Below are positions 1-5,475 of a stretch of 10,278 bases of DNA, in pieces. Every line of letters starts with the position of its first letter. Within the stretch, counting starts at the first letter, position 1. The notes beneath the pieces are model-generated. The model ran no database searches, was not told the DNA's origin, and saw only the letters and a list, made by a program, of their open reading frames with translations. The translations under genes and the position numbers were made by a program. The DNA comes from Elusimicrobiota bacterium (GTDB lineage: Bacteria > Elusimicrobiota > Elusimicrobia > UBA1565): contig DMEZ01000017.1 in NCBI GenBank assembly GCA_003450735.1, positions 1-10,278 of the forward strand. The letters are read 5' to 3'.

Positions 1-596
1 CCGCCGGGCGGGTCGGGCGTGTCTTTTGTGATGCCGGCCGCCTCCAGCGCCTTGGCGCTCACCCAGGCCGAGTGCCCGTCGGCGGAGTCCAGGTAGACCA
101 GGCGCCCCGGAGCCGCTTCGTCGAGCAGGGCCTTGTCAGGGTTGGCGTCGGGGAAGATCGGGAGCTCCCAGCCGCCGCCGCGCACCCAGCCCTCGGGGAC
201 GGCCTTCGCGCAGAGGCGGATTTTCTCGAGCACCCGCTCCCGCGTCTCGAGCCCGGCCAGCACGCATTCTCCCATCGCGACGCCGCTCGTGAGCGGGTGG
301 ACGTGCGAGTCGATCAAGCCGGGCAGGACCGTCTTCCCTTGAAGGTCCGATACGCGGGTGCCGGGGCCGACGAAGCCGCGGGCGGCCCGGTCGGAGCCGG
401 CGAAGACGACCTTCCCCCCCCGCACGGCCAGGGCCTGCGCGCGGGCGGGCGTCCCCATCGTGTAGACCCGGCCTCCGAGGTAGACCGCGTCCGCGGGAGG
501 TTTCCGCGGGCCGGCGCAGGCGCAGAGCAGGGCCGCGCAGAGGAGGAGGCGCACGAAGGGAACGTCGGTGCGCGCGTTCTTCCCCATCCCGGACAT
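1..596 (-). CDS. Amidohydrolase family lipoprotein (Amidohydro_3/YtcJ-like), C-terminus outside window
   Basis: This is the N-terminal 198 residues of a metal-dependent hydrolase of the amidohydrolase superfamily. Residues 36-100 form the usual beta-sandwich segment (GGRVYTM, then LAVRGGKVVFAG), leading into the strand-1 metal motif DSHVH with His98 and His100. The DGHSAW segment at 173-178 is typical of the Amidohydro_3 subgroup, whose substrates are often unknown, so I name none. Residues 12-27 form a hydrophobic signal ending in a lipobox-like LCAC (Cys27), so the protein is probably a membrane-anchored periplasmic lipoprotein. I chose the ATG at 596 because AAGGAG lies about 10 nt upstream; a second ATG nine bases downstream is too far from it. 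The gene lies 58 nt downstream of the coiled-coil gene. The rest of the barrel, including the later metal ligands, is beyond the window edge. The family call is firm; the substrate is unknown. Confidence 0.88.
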   Translation of the reverse strand, partial: MSGMGKNARTDVPFVRLLLCAALLCACAGPRKPPADAVYLGGRVYTMGTPARAQALAVRGGKVVFAGSDRAARGFVGPGTRVSDLQGKTVLPGLIDSHVHPLTSGVAMGECVLAGLETRERVLEKIRLCAKAVPEGWVRGGGWELPIFPDANPDKALLDEAAPGRLVYLDSADGHSAWVSAKALEAAGITKDTPDPPG

Positions 597-654
597 GATA
601 CCAGTTCTCCTTGATTTCATGACGATTACGCAGCCCCACGCGGGCGGGGCGACG

Positions 655-1086
655 CTACTTCATGTCGGCCTTGAAGTCCTCGTAGGCCTTCTTGAGATCG
701 TTCACCGCATCGTCGACCCCGGCCTTGAATCTTGCCCACTCCTTCTCTGAGGCGGCCTTCACCTTATTGAGCTTTTTCCCGGCGGCCTTTCTCTTTTTCT
801 TCAGTTCCTTCAGTCGGGCCTTGGCCTTCTTCTTGCCTTCCTTGCTCAAGCCCGACATCTTCCTGTCGAGTTGATCGATCTTGACGTCCAGGTCGTCGAG
901 CCCCGCCTTGGTGCGCTTCTCATAGTCGGCTTTCTTGTCGCTGACGTACGCCTCCACGTCATCGACCGTCTGGTCGACTTCGTCTTTGATCTTCTCGCCG
1001 GGTGTGGGCTGCGCTCCGCGCCCGGCGGCGTTCGCCGCGACGACGCATGCCAGACCCAAGACCACCGCATTCAGCTTCATCTTCAT
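655..1086 (-). CDS. Small exported lysine-rich coiled-coil protein, unknown function
   Basis: The 143-residue product has a Sec signal peptide: a basic MKMK start, a hydrophobic core at residues 5-18 and a probable cleavage after ANA at residue 20. The mature part of about 123 residues is almost entirely charged and helix-forming, rich in Lys, Glu, Asp and Ala. Heptad-like spacing of Leu/Ile/Val (for example LDDLDVKIDQLDRKM, then LKELKKKRKAAGKKL) suggests one or two long coiled coils. It has no cysteine outside the signal, no proline after the first few mature residues, and no recognisable enzymatic motif. A GGGGGAG Shine-Dalgarno lies 4 nt before the ATG at 1086 and 10 nt before a second ATG at 1080, so either may be used. 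It sits 70 nt downstream of the ThDP decarboxylase. A periplasmic structural or chaperone-like role is conceivable, but I do not recognise the family. Confidence 0.8.
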   Translation of the reverse strand: MKMKLNAVVLGLACVVAANAAGRGAQPTPGEKIKDEVDQTVDDVEAYVSDKKADYEKRTKAGLDDLDVKIDQLDRKMSGLSKEGKKKAKARLKELKKKRKAAGKKLNKVKAASEKEWARFKAGVDDAVNDLKKAYEDFKADMK

Positions 1087-1156
1087 GGAGCTCCCCCTTC
1101 TAGACGCGCCGCCCGCCCGTCATGGATGGCGCCCTTTCCGTCCGGCCGCGGCCGCA

Positions 1157-2824
1157 TCACTCGAGCTGATTCGCCTTAGCCATCGACCGGCCCGCGCTGC
1201 GAAGGGACTCGGGGCAGTCCAGCCGCCCGGTGTGGATCTCGATGAATGCGAGGCTGTCCGTCTTGGCGGCCTTGCCCAGCGCGTCCTCAAGCTCCCCCTC
1301 CGTGCGGACCTCAAGGCCCAGCCCCCCGCCGAACACGTCCACGAGCTTGTGATAGCGCCAGGGCTGGATATCGTTATAGGGGCGGTCGACGATCACCCGC
1401 TCGATCGTATACCCGTCATTATTGATGAGGAAAATGACGGGCTTAAGCCCGTTCCGGATCATCGTCGAGAGGTCCTGGCAAGTGACTTGGAACGAACCGT
1501 CGCCCACGAACAGCACGGGCCGCCGGCCTTGCGCCGCCATGCCGGCGCCCAGGGTCGCCCCGACCGTATAGCCGATCGATCCGTAGAAGGTCTGCCCTAT
1601 GAAGGTCGCTCCCTCCGGCATGAGCATCTCCGCGGCGCTGAAGAGGGATACGCCTGTTTCCGCGATGACGATCGAATCGGTCCCTATAAAATGGCTCATG
1701 CGGTCGAAGAAACGCTTGAGGGTGAGCGGTCTCGGCGCGTCCGGCCGGTACGGCTCCGTGTGCCGGTGCACGCAGCCGCCGGAGGCGCAATGGATCTCCA
1801 GAGCCTCTGCATCCCGCCGTGAAAGCTTCTCACTCAGCCCAAGGATGAAATCTCGGAGGCTCACGTTCTCGTAATGATGGTGTTTGATCTTCACGGAGCG
1901 GATGTTGGCGCTGATCGTCTTCGAGTCGTCGAGGTTTGTCGTGAAGCCGCCCGTGTTGAAATCGGTCATCAAGGCCCCAAGCTGCAGGATGCAGTCGGCG
2001 GACTCGACCCGATCCCGTACATAGTCGCGGCTCCGCTCGCCCTCGAAGAGGCCGATGAATTGCGGATGCTGCTCTGAAAGGACGGCTTTGCCCAGCATCA
2101 TGGTGACATACGGGAAGCCCGTTTTGTCGAGAAAGCCGGCGAATTCCTTCTGCAGCTTGAAGCGTATCAGCTCCACATCGCCGATCACGACCGGTTTCTG
2201 CGCTTTGCCCAGCATCCCGAGCGCTTCCTTGATCGCCTCCCCGAGCGCGGCCTGATCGCTGGAGGCGTGCGCTGGGAAGACAAAGGCGCTCGGCCGAGCG
2301 CATCCCATCATCACCACGTCCGATGGGAGGCTGATATAGACCGGCTGCTGATGCGCGAGGCACGCCGACAACACCCGGTCGATCTCGGCCGGGGCCGTTT
2401 CGCCGGACGCCAGCTGAGTCGAGGCGACGGTGACCCTTTCATACATCCTCAAAGGGACCTGATAATCGCCCAAGGTGTGATGCAGCAGCGGCCGCGTGCG
2501 GTAATTCATAGTCGCGGGCGAGCCGGTGATCGCCACCACCGGCACTCTTTCGGCGAATGCCCCCGCCACGCCGTTGATGGCGCTCAACTCTCCGACGCCA
2601 TAGGTCGTGGCGAACGCGCCGATGCCCCGGATGCGCGCGTAGCCGTCGGCGGCATAGGCCGCGTTGAGCTCATTGCATGTGCCGACATACTTCACGTCGC
2701 TCTTCAGCACCTGGTTGAAGAAACCCAGGACGAAATCCCCCGGCACGCCGAAGAGGTGGTCCACCCCGACCTCTTTGAGCCGTGCCAGCAGGTAGTCGGC
2801 GACCGTGATCTCCGGACTGATCAG
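1157..2824 (-). CDS. Pyruvate/indolepyruvate decarboxylase-type ThDP enzyme, apparent CTG start
   Basis: This is a thiamine-diphosphate 2-oxoacid decarboxylase of the PDC/IPDC/KDC family, converting a 2-keto acid to an aldehyde and CO2. Counting from the CTG at 2824 gives 555 residues. Glu52 (in CNELNAAYAADGYAR) is the glutamate that activates the ThDP aminopyrimidine. His115-His116 (LLHHTLGD) is the active-site pair that marks the PDC branch. The ThDP/Mg motif runs from GDGS at 441 to NN at 468-469, and Glu475 in GYTIE is the second active-site glutamate. These positions nearly match yeast and Zymomonas PDC numbering (Glu50/51, His113-115, Glu473/477). The first ATG/GTG/TTG in frame, a GTG at 2764, would cut 20 conserved residues (ITVADYLLARLKEVG). 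A GGAGGAG stands just before the CTG, which overlaps the upstream TGA. The substrate, pyruvate, indolepyruvate or another keto acid, cannot be told from motifs alone. Confidence 0.88.
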   Translation of the reverse strand: MISPEITVADYLLARLKEVGVDHLFGVPGDFVLGFFNQVLKSDVKYVGTCNELNAAYAADGYARIRGIGAFATTYGVGELSAINGVAGAFAERVPVVAITGSPATMNYRTRPLLHHTLGDYQVPLRMYERVTVASTQLASGETAPAEIDRVLSACLAHQQPVYISLPSDVVMMGCARPSAFVFPAHASSDQAALGEAIKEALGMLGKAQKPVVIGDVELIRFKLQKEFAGFLDKTGFPYVTMMLGKAVLSEQHPQFIGLFEGERSRDYVRDRVESADCILQLGALMTDFNTGGFTTNLDDSKTISANIRSVKIKHHHYENVSLRDFILGLSEKLSRRDAEALEIHCASGGCVHRHTEPYRPDAPRPLTLKRFFDRMSHFIGTDSIVIAETGVSLFSAAEMLMPEGATFIGQTFYGSIGYTVGATLGAGMAAQGRRPVLFVGDGSFQVTCQDLSTMIRNGLKPVIFLINNDGYTIERVIVDRPYNDIQPWRYHKLVDVFGGGLGLEVRTEGELEDALGKAAKTDSLAFIEIHTGRLDCPESLRSAGRSMAKANQLE

Positions 2825-3138
2825 TGGGCTCCTCCACCGGCGCTCGCGGTCCTGAGCGCCACCTTCAACGCTCGTTCCTTCCCGGCGTTCTTGAAGGTGT
2901 CGTACGCCTTCAGGATCTCCGAGAGCTCGAAGCGGTGGCTCACGATGCCTCGGGCATCGCCGAGCCTGGCCACGCTCAGATCGGCTATTTCTTGATCCAA
3001 CGCGCCTTCAGCCGGCGAGAGGCGTTCGCCGGATCCATTTTCATCAGCAGCCAGCGATCTGCATGGACAAGTCAGCATCGATGAACATCCAGAAACGGAG
3101 ATCAACAAAAGCACCAGGCTGAAGCTTCTTACACCCAT
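2821..3138 (-). CDS. Chimeric small ORF: lipoprotein signal joined to a zinc alcohol dehydrogenase C-terminus
   Basis: The 105-residue frame opens with a lipoprotein-type signal (hydrophobic residues 6-15, lipobox SVSGC). About 40 low-complexity residues follow, then a segment from about residue 63 (GIVSHRFELSEILKAYDTF, ending ALKVAL) that I recognise as the extreme C-terminus of zinc-dependent medium-chain alcohol dehydrogenases. That region normally follows some 300 residues of catalytic and Rossmann domains, all absent here, so no enzyme activity is expected. The ATG at 3138 directly follows the hydrolase stop, with no clear Shine-Dalgarno. The stop overlaps the CTG of the decarboxylase. 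The simplest reading is a deletion remnant of an adh gene that once lay between the hydrolase and the decarboxylase, now fused to unrelated sequence. A real small lipoprotein is possible but less likely. Confidence 0.5.
   Translation of the reverse strand: MGVRSFSLVLLLISVSGCSSMLTCPCRSLAADENGSGERLSPAEGALDQEIADLSVARLGDARGIVSHRFELSEILKAYDTFKNAGKERALKVALRTASAGGGAH
2829..2835 (-). promoter_or_regulatory. Shine-Dalgarno supporting a CTG start of the decarboxylase
   Basis: GGAGGAG on the minus strand lies 4 nt before the CTG at 2824-2822. It is one of the strongest Shine-Dalgarno matches in the window, and no ATG, GTG or TTG follows it at a usable distance in the decarboxylase frame. It sits inside the last codons of the preceding small ORF, the arrangement expected for a coupled stop/start junction. 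Confidence 0.5.
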
Positions 3139-4020
3139 TCACGAATGCAGAGCGCCAGGCACCTCGAGCTTTTTCGCCGATCGATCTTTCCGGCCGAGGA
3201 ACTCCACCAGCTCACGGTTCACCTGCTCCGCGTGTGTCCAGGTCAGGCCGTGCGGCCCGCCCTCCACCACCACCAGGCGGGCTCTCTTGACGGCCTTGTG
3301 CGTACGGATCCCCGTGGCGGCTATGGGAAGGATCCTATCGACATCTCCGTGGAGGACCAGCGTGGGCACATCGATGCGCGCTAGGTCCTTGCGGAAATCG
3401 GACCCCCACGCCGATACGCAGTCGAGGGTCGCCTTGGCCGAGGCGCCGACGGCGACGTTCCAGCTGTATTCGACGACCCGGTCGCTGATGCGAGGGCCTC
3501 GGAGGATGTCGACGTTGTAGAAATCCGCGAAAAAGCCGGAGAGGAATGCCGGCCGGTCCGCGGCGAGGGCCGTCTTGATCCCCGAGAAGACGCTGCCATC
3601 CACCCCCTCCGGGTTGTCGGCCGTCTTCAGCAGGAACGGCGGGACCGAAGAGATGAACACCGCCTGGCTCACGCGCTCCGCCCCGTGGCGGCCCAGGTAG
3701 CGGGCCACTTCGCCGCCGCCCATGGAGAAGCCGACCAGCGCGGCGTGCTGCAGGTCGAGCTTCGTCATGAGCTTGTGCAGGTCCATGGCTAAGGTGTCAT
3801 AGTCGTAGCCCGTCGAAGGCCTGCCGGACCGGCCAAACCCCCTGCGGTCGTAGGTGATGACCCGGTGTCCCGCGGCCAGCAGGGCCGAGACCTGCTTCTC
3901 CCAGGACGCGCCGCTCAGCGGCCACCCGTGGATCAGCACGACCGGCTTGCCGGTGCCGAGGTCCTCGTAATAGAGGTCGATGCCGCCCGAGTTTTCCTTG
4001 CCGACATTCAAGTAGGGCAT
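3139..4020 (-). CDS. Alpha/beta hydrolase, non-heme chloroperoxidase/arylesterase type
   Basis: The 293-residue product is an alpha/beta-hydrolase-fold enzyme of the cofactor-free haloperoxidase (perhydrolase/arylesterase) group. The oxyanion-hole motif HGWP is at 31-34, and the nucleophile elbow GFSMGG gives Ser99. The acid lies in HGDVD (Asp228) and the histidine in GPHG (His257). This Ser-Asp-His set has almost the same numbering as bacterial chloroperoxidases (98/228/257). Such enzymes hydrolyse esters and, with a carboxylic acid and peroxide, make peracids; the natural substrate is usually unknown. There is no signal peptide, so it is probably cytosolic. AAGGAG lies 6 nt before the ATG at 4020. 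The C-terminal tail of about 17 residues after the last helix (from RKDRSAKKL) extends past the usual end. The gene is 26 nt downstream of the superoxide dismutase gene, fitting an oxidative-stress operon. Confidence 0.9.
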   Translation of the reverse strand: MPYLNVGKENSGGIDLYYEDLGTGKPVVLIHGWPLSGASWEKQVSALLAAGHRVITYDRRGFGRSGRPSTGYDYDTLAMDLHKLMTKLDLQHAALVGFSMGGGEVARYLGRHGAERVSQAVFISSVPPFLLKTADNPEGVDGSVFSGIKTALAADRPAFLSGFFADFYNVDILRGPRISDRVVEYSWNVAVGASAKATLDCVSAWGSDFRKDLARIDVPTLVLHGDVDRILPIAATGIRTHKAVKRARLVVVEGGPHGLTWTHAEQVNRELVEFLGRKDRSAKKLEVPGALHS

Positions 4021-4046
4021 GGGGGTCTCCTTATGCCGCGAGCGGG

Positions 4047-4754
4047 CTATTTCGAGCAGCGTTCAGCGACCGCTTCCCAGTCGACCACCTTGAAGAACGC
4101 CTCGATGTATTTGGCGCGCTCCAGCTGGTAATCGGTGAGGTAGGCGTGTTCGAACACGTCCATCACCAGCAGCGGCGTGCCGCCGGCCAGGTGGCCCCCG
4201 TCATGCTCGTTGATCCACGCGTTGAACAGCCTGCCGGACTCCTGATCCTGGTATAGGACGGCCCAGCCGATCCCCCGCATGGAGCCCGTGGCGGTGAAGT
4301 CCTTCTTCCAGGCCTCGAAGCTTCCGAATTCTTCCTGCACTCTTTTATAGACCTGGGCGCTCGTCTGCGGTGCGCCGTTCGAGCCCATATTCCCGAAATA
4401 GAGCTCGTGCAGGCGCATGCCGTTGTATTCCCAGCCGAAGCGCCGCTTGAGTTCCGCGTAGTCAGGCGTCTTCTCCTTGCCGTCCGAAAGCATCGCCGCC
4501 AGCTTTTCCGATAGGGCGTTGGTATTGGTCACGTAGCCCTGGTAGAGCTTCAGGTGGTTGGCGATCAGTTGGGCGCTGAAGCCGGGCATCTTGGAAAGAC
4601 CCGGATATTCCGCCGCTTTGTACGCTTGCGCTGTCTGCAGCATGATAGGTTCCCCCTTTGTTTTCGTCTCTTGGGCGAGGACTGAAGTCCCTGCCAGCAG
4701 GCCAGTCGTCATGACGAGCGCTAGGCCCGTTTCCCTTAGGCGGGATCCACTCAT
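4047..4754 (-). CDS. Fe/Mn-type superoxide dismutase with signal peptide
   Basis: This enzyme dismutates superoxide to oxygen and hydrogen peroxide. The metal ligands expected in the Fe/Mn family are visible: His67 (NHLKLYQGYV), His116 (RLHELYFGN), and Asp199 with His203 (DVFEHAYLTDY). The YQGYVTN and YNGMRLHE segments mark a divergent subgroup rather than the E. coli SodA/SodB type, so I cannot assign Fe or Mn. From the ATG at 4754 the product has 235 residues, with an N-terminal signal (Arg5, Arg7, hydrophobic 10-27, VLAQ cleavage), which would export it. An internal ATG at 4643 (Met38) has a much better Shine-Dalgarno, AGGGGGA 7 nt upstream, and would give a cytosolic enzyme of about 198 residues, the usual size. 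The gene follows the wrbA remnant by 5 nt and precedes the hydrolase by 26 nt. Confidence 0.93.
   Translation of the reverse strand: MSGSRLRETGLALVMTTGLLAGTSVLAQETKTKGEPIMLQTAQAYKAAEYPGLSKMPGFSAQLIANHLKLYQGYVTNTNALSEKLAAMLSDGKEKTPDYAELKRRFGWEYNGMRLHELYFGNMGSNGAPQTSAQVYKRVQEEFGSFEAWKKDFTATGSMRGIGWAVLYQDQESGRLFNAWINEHDGGHLAGGTPLLVMDVFEHAYLTDYQLERAKYIEAFFKVVDWEAVAERCSK
4651..4657 (-). promoter_or_regulatory. Internal Shine-Dalgarno in the superoxide dismutase gene
   Basis: AGGGGGA lies 7 nt upstream of the in-frame ATG at 4643-4641, the codon for Met38 just before the SOD domain. The upstream ATG at 4754 has only AAAGGG directly abutting it, which is badly spaced. The site therefore decides between an exported and a cytosolic form, or allows both. 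Confidence 0.4.
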
Positions 4755-4759
4755 CCCTT

Positions 4760-5116
4760 TCAGCTGATCTTCATCCCAGCGAGGCGTTCGGCCAACAGGG
4801 CGACGTATCTGCCTTGGAACTTCGCGCCCTCGAGCTCGTTCTGGCTCGGCGTCCGCTCTCCCTTTCCGCCGGCGATGGTCGACGCGCCGTAGGGCGAACC
4901 TCCGCTCATCTCAGCCGTAGTCATCTGCCCCTGGAAGGCGTAAGGCAAGCCGGCGACCACCATGCCTTGGTGCAGGAGCGTGATGTGGAAGGACAGGAGC
5001 GTGGATTCCTGCCCGCCGTGCTGGGTGGCGGAGCTGGTCAGGACGCTGCCGACCTTGCCCACCATGGCGCCCTTCAGCCAGAGCCCGCCGGTGGCGTCGA
5101 GGAACTCCCTCCTCAC
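4760..5116 (-). pseudogene. wrbA: 5'-truncated wrbA-type NAD(P)H:quinone oxidoreductase
   Basis: WrbA is a flavodoxin-like FMN enzyme that reduces quinones by two electrons, avoiding semiquinone and superoxide formation. Only its C-terminal part, about 115 residues, is present. It starts at EFLDATGGLW, continues through KGAMVGKVGSVLTSSATQHGG and FQGQMT, and ends in GGSPYGASTIAGG followed by the final QGRYV helix; all are WrbA signatures. The first ~85 residues of the family are missing, including the FMN-phosphate loop (SxxGHT/E type) and the GTPTRFGN segment. No trace of them is visible in any frame upstream. The frame stays open to a GTG at 5206, but that stretch overlaps the zinc-ribbon gene and does not resemble WrbA. 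The nearest start, GTG at 5116, lacks a Shine-Dalgarno. I infer a deletion with its junction between about 5110 and 5151. The stop lies 5 nt before the SOD start. Confidence 0.75.
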
Positions 5117-5151
5117 CAGGGTGTCGCTGCGATCGGGAACACAAGCGCCTC

Positions 5152-5313
5152 TCAAAGTTTTTTCGGGTGGCAGAGGTATTCCTTCTTGGAGACGGCGTGC
5201 CCGCACTCGGCACAGATGAACTTCGGTTCGAGTACGATCTTTTTAAGCAGCTTCATGTTGTCTTGCACCGAGCAGCAGCAGCAGGCGATCGAGCACATCT
5301 TCTTATGGGCCAT
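5152..5313 (-). CDS. Small cysteine-rich zinc-ribbon-like protein
   Basis: From the ATG at 5313 the product has 53 residues, eight of them cysteine. Residues 7-14 read CSIACCCC, an unusual run. The C-terminal half has a zinc-ribbon-like knuckle, CAEC at 34-37, followed by Cys48 and His49 in LCHPKKL. Short proteins ending in a C-x-x-C then C-x-P pattern occur in many bacteria and are mostly uncharacterised; metal binding is an inference from the cysteines. I prefer the start at 5313 because CGGAG lies 4 nt upstream. A longer form from the ATG at 5343 adds ten basic residues but would start inside the palindrome and has no good Shine-Dalgarno. It is the first gene of the run leading to the wrbA remnant and SOD, so it may take part in redox or metal homeostasis. 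Confidence 0.65.
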   Translation of the reverse strand: MAHKKMCSIACCCCSVQDNMKLLKKIVLEPKFICAECGHAVSKKEYLCHPKKL

Positions 5314-5340
5314 AAGACTCCGATTCGTTTTGGATTTTCG

Positions 5341-5361
5341 CATACGTCCGTATGAATCATA
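5341..5361 (-). promoter_or_regulatory. Possible promoter -10 with overlapping palindromic operator
   Basis: On the minus strand TATGAT (5361-5356) matches the sigma-70 -10 consensus at five of six positions. Transcription would begin near 5349, leaving a leader of about 36 nt before the ATG at 5313. No convincing -35 box is present at 17 bp. Overlapping the inferred start is CATACG-GA-CGTATG (5354-5341), a perfect inverted repeat with 6-bp arms and a 2-bp centre, placed where a repressor would block initiation. This site heads the stress-gene cluster after the end of apbE. No regulator is encoded in the window. Confidence 0.4.
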
Positions 5362-5413
5362 ACTTCGCGCCGTGGGGGATGGCTATCCGGAGTTCTACGC
5401 GAACCTAGGGAGT

Positions 5414-5455
5414 AAAAATACGGACGGATGTCGGGGCCTGGCGGGTTCCCCCCGA
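5414..5455 (-). terminator. Weak terminator-like hairpin after apbE
   Basis: Downstream of the apbE stop the minus strand has TCGGGG (5455-5450) and CCCCGA (5436-5431), which can form a 6-bp stem with a 13-nt loop. A run of five T follows at 5418-5414, about 12 nt after the stem. The distance is too long for a classic Rho-independent terminator, so this is only a candidate for the end of the rnf operon. Otherwise the gap 5344-5475 holds only the promoter and repeat elements listed. Confidence 0.25.
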
Positions 5456-5475
5456 TCTCCTGGGGATCATACCCA

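Noticed and set aside
136..639. Long minus-strand frame overlapping the amidohydrolase
   Set aside because: Its translation is an arginine-rich frame shadow; the adjacent frame from 596 carries the amidohydrolase motifs, a signal peptide and a Shine-Dalgarno.
601..654. GCCCC/GGGGC inverted repeat between the coiled-coil gene and the amidohydrolase gene
   Set aside because: The stem is only 5 bp with an 8-nt loop and no following T-run, so it is not supported as a terminator.
1143..1154. Perfect 12-bp palindrome CGGCCGCGGCCG between the decarboxylase and the coiled-coil gene
   Set aside because: It is made only of G and C, has no loop or T-run, and is expected by chance in such GC-rich sequence; not a convincing terminator or operator.
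935..1822. Long plus-strand open frame of 295 codons
   Set aside because: It runs antisense across two well-supported genes, and its translation shows no family motif; such frames are common in GC-rich antisense DNA.
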